A DNA stretch of 64,000 nt from NCBI GenBank assembly GCA_009760855.2, contig WPIO01000043.1, forward strand, positions 2,754,501 to 2,818,500, written 5' to 3'. The notes below the pieces were generated by a model. The model worked only from the letters and a program-made list of their open reading frames with translations. It ran no database searches and was not told the DNA's origin. This stretch comes from Cristatella mucedo. Its lineage: Eukaryota; Bryozoa; Phylactolaemata; Cristatellidae. The position numbers and the translations under genes are program-made. Below are positions 59,292-64,000 of the stretch, one piece after another (position 1 is the first letter of the stretch; every line of letters starts with the position of its first letter).

Positions 59292-59293
<2 letters not shown>
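58056..59293. other. Unassigned, partly GC-rich
   Basis: 58675-59071 is open on both strands (120 codons plus, 130 minus). Neither translation matches a family I recognise with confidence; no splice evidence. Confidence 0.3.
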
Positions 59294-59339
<46 letters not shown>

Positions 59340-59379
59340 GGAGAGAGAGAGGGAGAGAGAGAGAGAGAGAGGGAGAGAG

Positions 59380-59430
<51 letters not shown>
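59294..59430. repeat. (GA)n microsatellite
   Basis: Interrupted GA repeat with gggaga variants; Arg-Glu and Ser-Leu open frames across it are repeat artefacts. Confidence 0.95.
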
Positions 59431-59433
<3 letters not shown>

Positions 59434-59724
59434 CGTTGACAGCTATAGTCGCCGTGGAGAAAGATTGTGGAAGCAGGAGCAGGTCGAATAAACATGGGAT
59501 ATATGTGCAGCCTTGTCAGGGAGATTTGCATACCTGGCTCACTTTGAGAGCAGCATTGCGGTTTCGGTCGCGACCGATGATGGTCTGCAGCTGAAGGATG
59601 CTATTAGAAACTTTAAGATCGGATCAGAACAAGCCGTATTGGCATTGACGGAGACACAAGCAGCAACGACAGTGATGGATGGGTCGAAGCTAGTGATAGA
59701 TGTGGCAAGGCCGATAAAGGGTCC

Positions 59725-59855
59725 AGCAACGACTGTGTCAAAGCCATAGCGATAGCAATGAGGCCAGCAAAAGATAACGACGGGGCCAGCAACTATGGCA
59801 ACAGGGCCAGCAACTATGAAAACAGGGCCAGCAACGACGCCAGTGGCGGTACTCA
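59725..59855. repeat. 21-bp minisatellite
   Basis: Units of the form gggccagcaactatggcaac repeat three to four times at 59775-59840, with looser units from 59730. Short array, single site. Confidence 0.75.
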
Positions 59856-60744
59856 AATTCTGAAGTTTCCATAAAAAATGCCTCTGGTAAAAGGCTGACC
59901 ATACATTTGTGCCGTGATATCCAATTGTGAAGGCAGTGAGTAGGACGATGTGCTTGTATTTTATGTAGACCGCTACGCATTATACCTGTGAAGGCACTGT
60001 AAGTTTCCTACAATATACCTATGAAGAAATCATCCATGAGGACTGCTGCCACACTGCTTTGGTATTAACAGATAGGTGATGAGCAATCCACAAATTCATT
60101 TGCATGTACTAGCGTTTTCTTCTTGCACTATATTAAATGCAAAACATCACCTGTGTAAGATGTAATAGCCATGTTTAGCAGCCTAACTAACAAAGCAAAA
60201 CGACAGACTATTTTTAGGCATTCGTTCACAGTGTTACCTCAAAAGATATGCCATTTGAACCTAATATTCTGAGAAGATCAATCGCAAAGCTGGCAGAGAA
60301 GGAAGCTATTCAGCTAGACAGATTTCGTGCAGCAGCATTACCTTTGACTGTATAATTGCTTGACCTCATAATGTATTTAGCAAGCTTAGGAAAGCCTTTA
60401 AATGATCTTTCATTTAACATTAATGGGAAATCCAGTTACATGATCTTGCTCCCAGCTGTGGATTTGGATACCATTGATGGCCTGATGCATTCATAGTGCA
60501 CAGTATGTTGCTTTATCAACCACATTAGCCCGAAGACACTTGGTTCTATCCTAATCCATATGTATTTAAATGGATCTCTGTCTTGAACTCATGCTAGCCA
60601 CAAGGACCAAGGGAGTGCTATTCTACAGCTCACGGAGGGAAGAGAAGCTTGGAAGCCCACATGAGTCCAAAGGTAGTCGATTAAAAAGGTAGCAGACAAG
60701 AAGCAGTTCTTGACCACCGGAACGAATATGGTCCTAAAATTACT
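59856..60744. other. No recognised feature
   Basis: AT-rich; I see no coding or repeat unit. Confidence 0.4.
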
Positions 60745-60905
60745 AGGTACTTCAACAGCCTCTTTTGTTTACAGAACACAGATGAGTTTTACGGCTATCA
60801 CCACAGCTTGAAGATACACTATAGGATAGCCCACTAAAGGATTGGAGCCTGCGACCTCGGAACCGAGGTCGTGACAAGCCACCATCTTACTTAGTGTGCC
60901 ATCAG
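60745..60905 (-). mobile_element. SINE1 copy
   Basis: aacagcctcttttgtttaca, ttttacggctatcaccacag, then gcctgcgacctcggaaccga, ggtcgtgacaagccaccatc and ttacttagtgtgccatcagg. The palindrome GACCTCGG/CCGAGGTC is perfect here with a 2-base centre. Confidence 0.75.
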
Positions 60906-61060
60906 GGATCAGGTTGGAAGAATGAGAGGAACCTTCGCTGTGTTTGAACTGCGGAAGTGACTTCCATAGCCCTCGACCTTCAAGGCAGAAGCTACACTCG
61001 ACAGTCTTCGATCAAGTGATAGCACCGGATGGCTAGAAAGAAAGTGCACAAGTTAGCTGG
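60906..61060 (-). mobile_element. LINE-B 3' non-coding fragment
   Basis: gaactgcggaagtgacttcc and atagccctcgaccttcaagg correspond to the tggaagcgagttccacagtc region of LINE-B; its terminal hairpin is absent. Abuts SINE1. Confidence 0.45.
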
Positions 61061-61187
61061 AGGATTGCTGATGGCGTTGCCTATTAATTGTGGAATTGTG
61101 TTACACAGTCAAGCACCTGCAGTTTGTTCTACCTGCTGTATTTAAGCCGAGGATTAGAACAGATAATGTATTGCCCACAAAGGGCCA

Positions 61188-61240
61188 TGTGTGTGCACGC
61201 ATGCGTGTGTGTGCTTTTGTGTGTGTGTGTGTGTGCGTGC

Positions 61241-61271
<31 letters not shown>

Positions 61272-61285
61272 CACGTGCACGTATA
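61188..61285. repeat. (GT)n/(GTGC)n microsatellite
   Basis: GT-rich tract with GTGC and CGTG variants; open frames across it are artefacts. Confidence 0.93.
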
Positions 61286-61929
61286 GGCGACCCAGGGGGC
61301 ACATGGAGGCTTAAACTAGTCCCACAGTTCCGGTAAAAATTTGTGGACTCTAGCCGTGGCCAAGTTTTGTGGGTCAACACATGTAGATGGCTCAGGGGTT
61401 TGCAAAGTAGCTTTTCAGCCGTAAAATAAACCAGTGGAATAGCTTACTCGATGTCTCAATAGGATGGTGCAAAGAGGCTGAAACTAGGCCTGAAGCCCAG
61501 TTAGCTTTACAGAGGCAGATCCATTGGCAAGTGCATTCGTTGGTGAACACGACTAAACCGTAGTCAGGTTGTGACTATTTATACAGCAAATGCAGAAGAC
61601 AAAGAAGAATTGGTCAGGTCAGGCTGACCGGCAGGCAGAGAAGTGTATGTCACTTAGCCCGAGCAGCCGGAGAGCAGGTATTAGATAAATTACCACAGTC
61701 CACCTCAATCCACTCTGATTGGGCTAATATCGACCAGATACTAGCATTGCCTAGCTCAAATGTTGAGGTCATATTAGAGTACACATTCGATTTGATCTAT
61801 TGACCAAGTTTTATTTCAAGGCAAGCAGGCACACTTATGCAAATGAGCTTTAGCTAATTCAACTGAAATAATACTGCAGTGGCCGAGGCCTGAACCTAAA
61901 TTCACCACAATCCACGGCATTCCACAGCT
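61286..61929. other. No recognised feature
   Basis: Mixed composition, no family assigned. Confidence 0.4.
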
Positions 61930-62215
61930 GACTAATGTAATGTAATGTATCTCCGTCAGTAACTCCACAAAGTCATAAAGACCATGTGGTTGTTACGCAG
62001 GAGAGTTTTGTATAGCGCACTCACAGCCTAATCGGCTTTCGGTACGCATTCGGTAGCCAACAGACTTCGTCTCACGCAACAAAGAGAAAGTGGGAAGCAT
62101 AGCAGAGTCAGGAGAGCAGTTGAGGTGGTGAGTAGTATAGAAGTAGCAGTTCAGGACCGCTGAAAAAGATGTGCCACAGTCGGCAGATGGAGAGTAGATG
62201 TCGTTGCTTAAGAAA
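61930..62215 (-). mobile_element. LINE-B 3' end, well preserved
   Basis: Tail taatgtaatgtaatgtatct at the left, hairpin gtaactccacaaagtcataa...gtggttgttac, cagcctaatcggctttcggt, cacgcaacaaagagaaagtg, to about 62215. It shows the pentanucleotide tail clearly. Reference for the interrupted copy at 16035/18094. Confidence 0.85.
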
Positions 62216-62289
62216 ACTAAAGAAATCAATATAGAAAAGCTCCTTTTTTGATTTTGCACTCTGCCAATATTGCTATTACAAAATTACAC

Positions 62290-63900
62290 ATAATTTGGCA
62301 TATATGTTCTCGTGCAATGCTCTGCAATCGGTAGCAGTAGCCCATGCCAATACTGCAATCAACGCCAATCCACTGAATCTACCCCTATAAATCAAAATCT
62401 ATTGCTCTAAGATCTTGTTGGTATTGAATATTAAAGTGCATCATTCTGTATGCACGACTACTTTAAATAAAAAAATGTGCATCCTTGCACTGAGGCTATG
62501 GGCGGCAATCGCCAGAAATGGCCGGGAAAATATTTTAATCTACTCTATTCCACTGTAAATCTCACTCGAACCTTCATCTCAAAGCTCTAATCAACATCGC
62601 ATACAATACTAGACTCAGTTGTAAGTGTTTCCACAACAATGTACTCCATCGTACAGATGCGTTCTCGTGCAATGTGCTGTAATCGACTGCAACGGCCGGT
62701 CCCATACTGCAATCCATCTCAATTGGCCGAAACCTGGTGCGACCAGCCTGAATGGGACCTGAGCTCGTACACTAGAAGCTCTTATTATGATTACACATTC
62801 TTTGTGCTAAAACTGAGATCATAGACTTTCAAGGTATTTGGCACGTTAATTGTCAACAATGCATGGCAATCGACAGCAATGACAAGAATCAATACTGTGA
62901 TTCATGGCAAATCGAAGAGAAATCGGTTGCACAAAGCTCAAATTCACATTATCCGTAACATCTCACTGCCCACGCACATACTTTTAACCATTTCAGCCAG
63001 CTAAGATGATTTAATCTTGAGAAATGCATGGCAAATGATGGTCATGGCCCCAGCACAAATGGCAATTTATAATGATTCGTCAAAAATTACTGGAAAATGA
63101 CTGGGCAAAGAGTCTTTTTAGCTTACCAGCCACAGCGAATATTGTTTAAAGAGCGATCCCTGTCTTTTAACCTATCGCACTCATACAACTGCGAGAGGAA
63201 TGAAAATCAACAGCAATCGCCCGGGTTAATTCCCCAATTCGCGGCAAATTGACGAGACATTGGCAGTGCAAGCAATAAGTGTCATTACATATAGGATTCC
63301 GCTGCGTCCAAAGTAAAACCGTAGCATTTTCGACATACTTTGATCATTAACTTCAGAAACGCACTGCATCCCACAACAATTATAGGTACTGATAGCACGA
63401 TCCGTAGAAAATTGACCAGATTGGCCGCAATAAACTGCAACTCTAATTCCACGTAACACGTATCTGTGCGAGAAAATAATGTTTACCCGTTGTCCTTGTT
63501 CAATCGACAGCAGGCACGGTAATCGATGGCAATGTCCAGGAAAACACACCAATCCATAACGGTCCGTTACAAACGGACCTACAATTATTGAGATAAGCAC
63601 CAACTTTTCTTGGGTATACCACTAAACTGCATTTAAAGTGGGCTTACATCCTTATAAACATTCGGAAAAGTCAAAATGGATGGCAATGCATATCAGTCGA
63701 TGGCCGTTTTCCGGCTTCTACATCAAACTGTTTACAAATTTGTGGAAATCGGCTGCTCGAATTTGTAATTAACCTACCACGCGATTCTGACTCTGGGTGC
63801 AAATACGGTTATTTTGTGGGTTCAACCTTGAGCAATTCACGGCAATCAACGGCAATCGCTCGATACAATACAGTATTCAACAATTGTCTGTCACAACTAC
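62290..63900. repeat. Degenerate repeat tract with a GGCAATCGACGGCAATG-type motif
   Basis: Variants occur near 62318, 62507, 62671, 62862, 63027, 63206, 63519, 63682 and 63838, mostly 155-190 bp apart. Longer similarity joins 62308-62375 and 62661-62730 (ttctcgtgcaatg, then ccatactgcaat / ccaatactgcaat). It looks like an old satellite-type array with about a 175-bp unit, or several copies of one dispersed element. It continues towards the right edge. No coding. Confidence 0.55.
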
Positions 63901-64000
63901 GAACATAGCACATGGAAGAAGTTCCAATTTTTCTAGCATATTACAGTTTAGTGTATTAAAAGTGTACCTGCCACCATTCAACTAATTACCAACGTGAATT

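Noticed and set aside
59141-59594. Arg/Glu- and Ser/Leu-rich frames
   Set aside because: Translation of a GA microsatellite.
61088-61380. Val/Cys- and His/Thr-rich frames
   Set aside because: Translation of a GT microsatellite.
62290-63900. Tested as a CRISPR-like array
   Set aside because: Motifs are degenerate, unevenly spaced and far longer-spaced than CRISPR units, in a eukaryotic intron- and LINE-bearing context.

Overview
This window is metazoan (most likely invertebrate) nuclear DNA: AT-rich, intron-bearing, and built largely of decayed retrotransposons and microsatellites. There is no bacterial or viral gene organisation. The phylum cannot be fixed from the sequence. A Ty3-type element with a tRNA-Trp-like primer site, and two L2/CR1-type LINE families with 3' hairpins and microsatellite tails, fit many invertebrate genomes.

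One host gene is recognisable. Five exons on the minus strand, at 28753-28493, 28349-28254, 19674-19601, 10612-10465 and 3853-3785, join in frame with GT-AG borders into the first 216 codons of an SLC18B1-type vesicular amine/polyamine transporter (major facilitator superfamily). They cover TM1 to TM5, including the GPPVGG antiporter motif. The remaining exons should lie left of position 1. Introns 2, 3 and 4 are 8579, 8988 and 6611 bp and are packed with transposon remains.

Repeat families defined here by comparing copies within the window: LINE-A (L2/CR1-like, more than 20 pieces, 3' hairpin then an (ATT)n tail, mostly minus strand); LINE-B (a second L2/CR1-like family, about 12 pieces, its own 3' hairpin and an (ATTAC)n-like tail); SINE1 (tRNA-like head followed by a string of small perfect hairpins); SINE2 (a related tRNA-like head fused to the LINE-A 3' hairpin and tail, so probably mobilised by LINE-A); a CsRn1-like Ty3 element (minus, 53.5-58.06 kb) with its 5' LTR and a matching solo LTR at 25.19-25.72 kb; a second Ty3-like pol fragment (plus, 50.7-52.65 kb); an integrase tail (46.5-46.85 kb); and a short element with CCTCGG inverted ends (27.4-28.17 kb).

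Layout: 0-28.75 kb, SLC18B1-like gene with LINE-filled introns; 28.75-30.4 kb, its 5' side and unassigned DNA; 30.4-44.1 kb, dense LINE-A/LINE-B/SINE mosaic with nested insertions; 44.1-47.4 kb, mixed fragments; 47.4-50.6 kb, LINE-B with endonuclease and RT remains; 50.7-58.1 kb, Ty3 elements; 58.1-64 kb, low-complexity DNA, SINE1/LINE-B scraps and a degenerate repeated-motif tract. No transposon open frame is intact; every copy is truncated, frameshifted or interrupted by stops. The most informative points are the SINE2/LINE-A tail sharing, the datable nested insertions, and a solo LTR whose uninserted counterpart lies 1.9 kb away.
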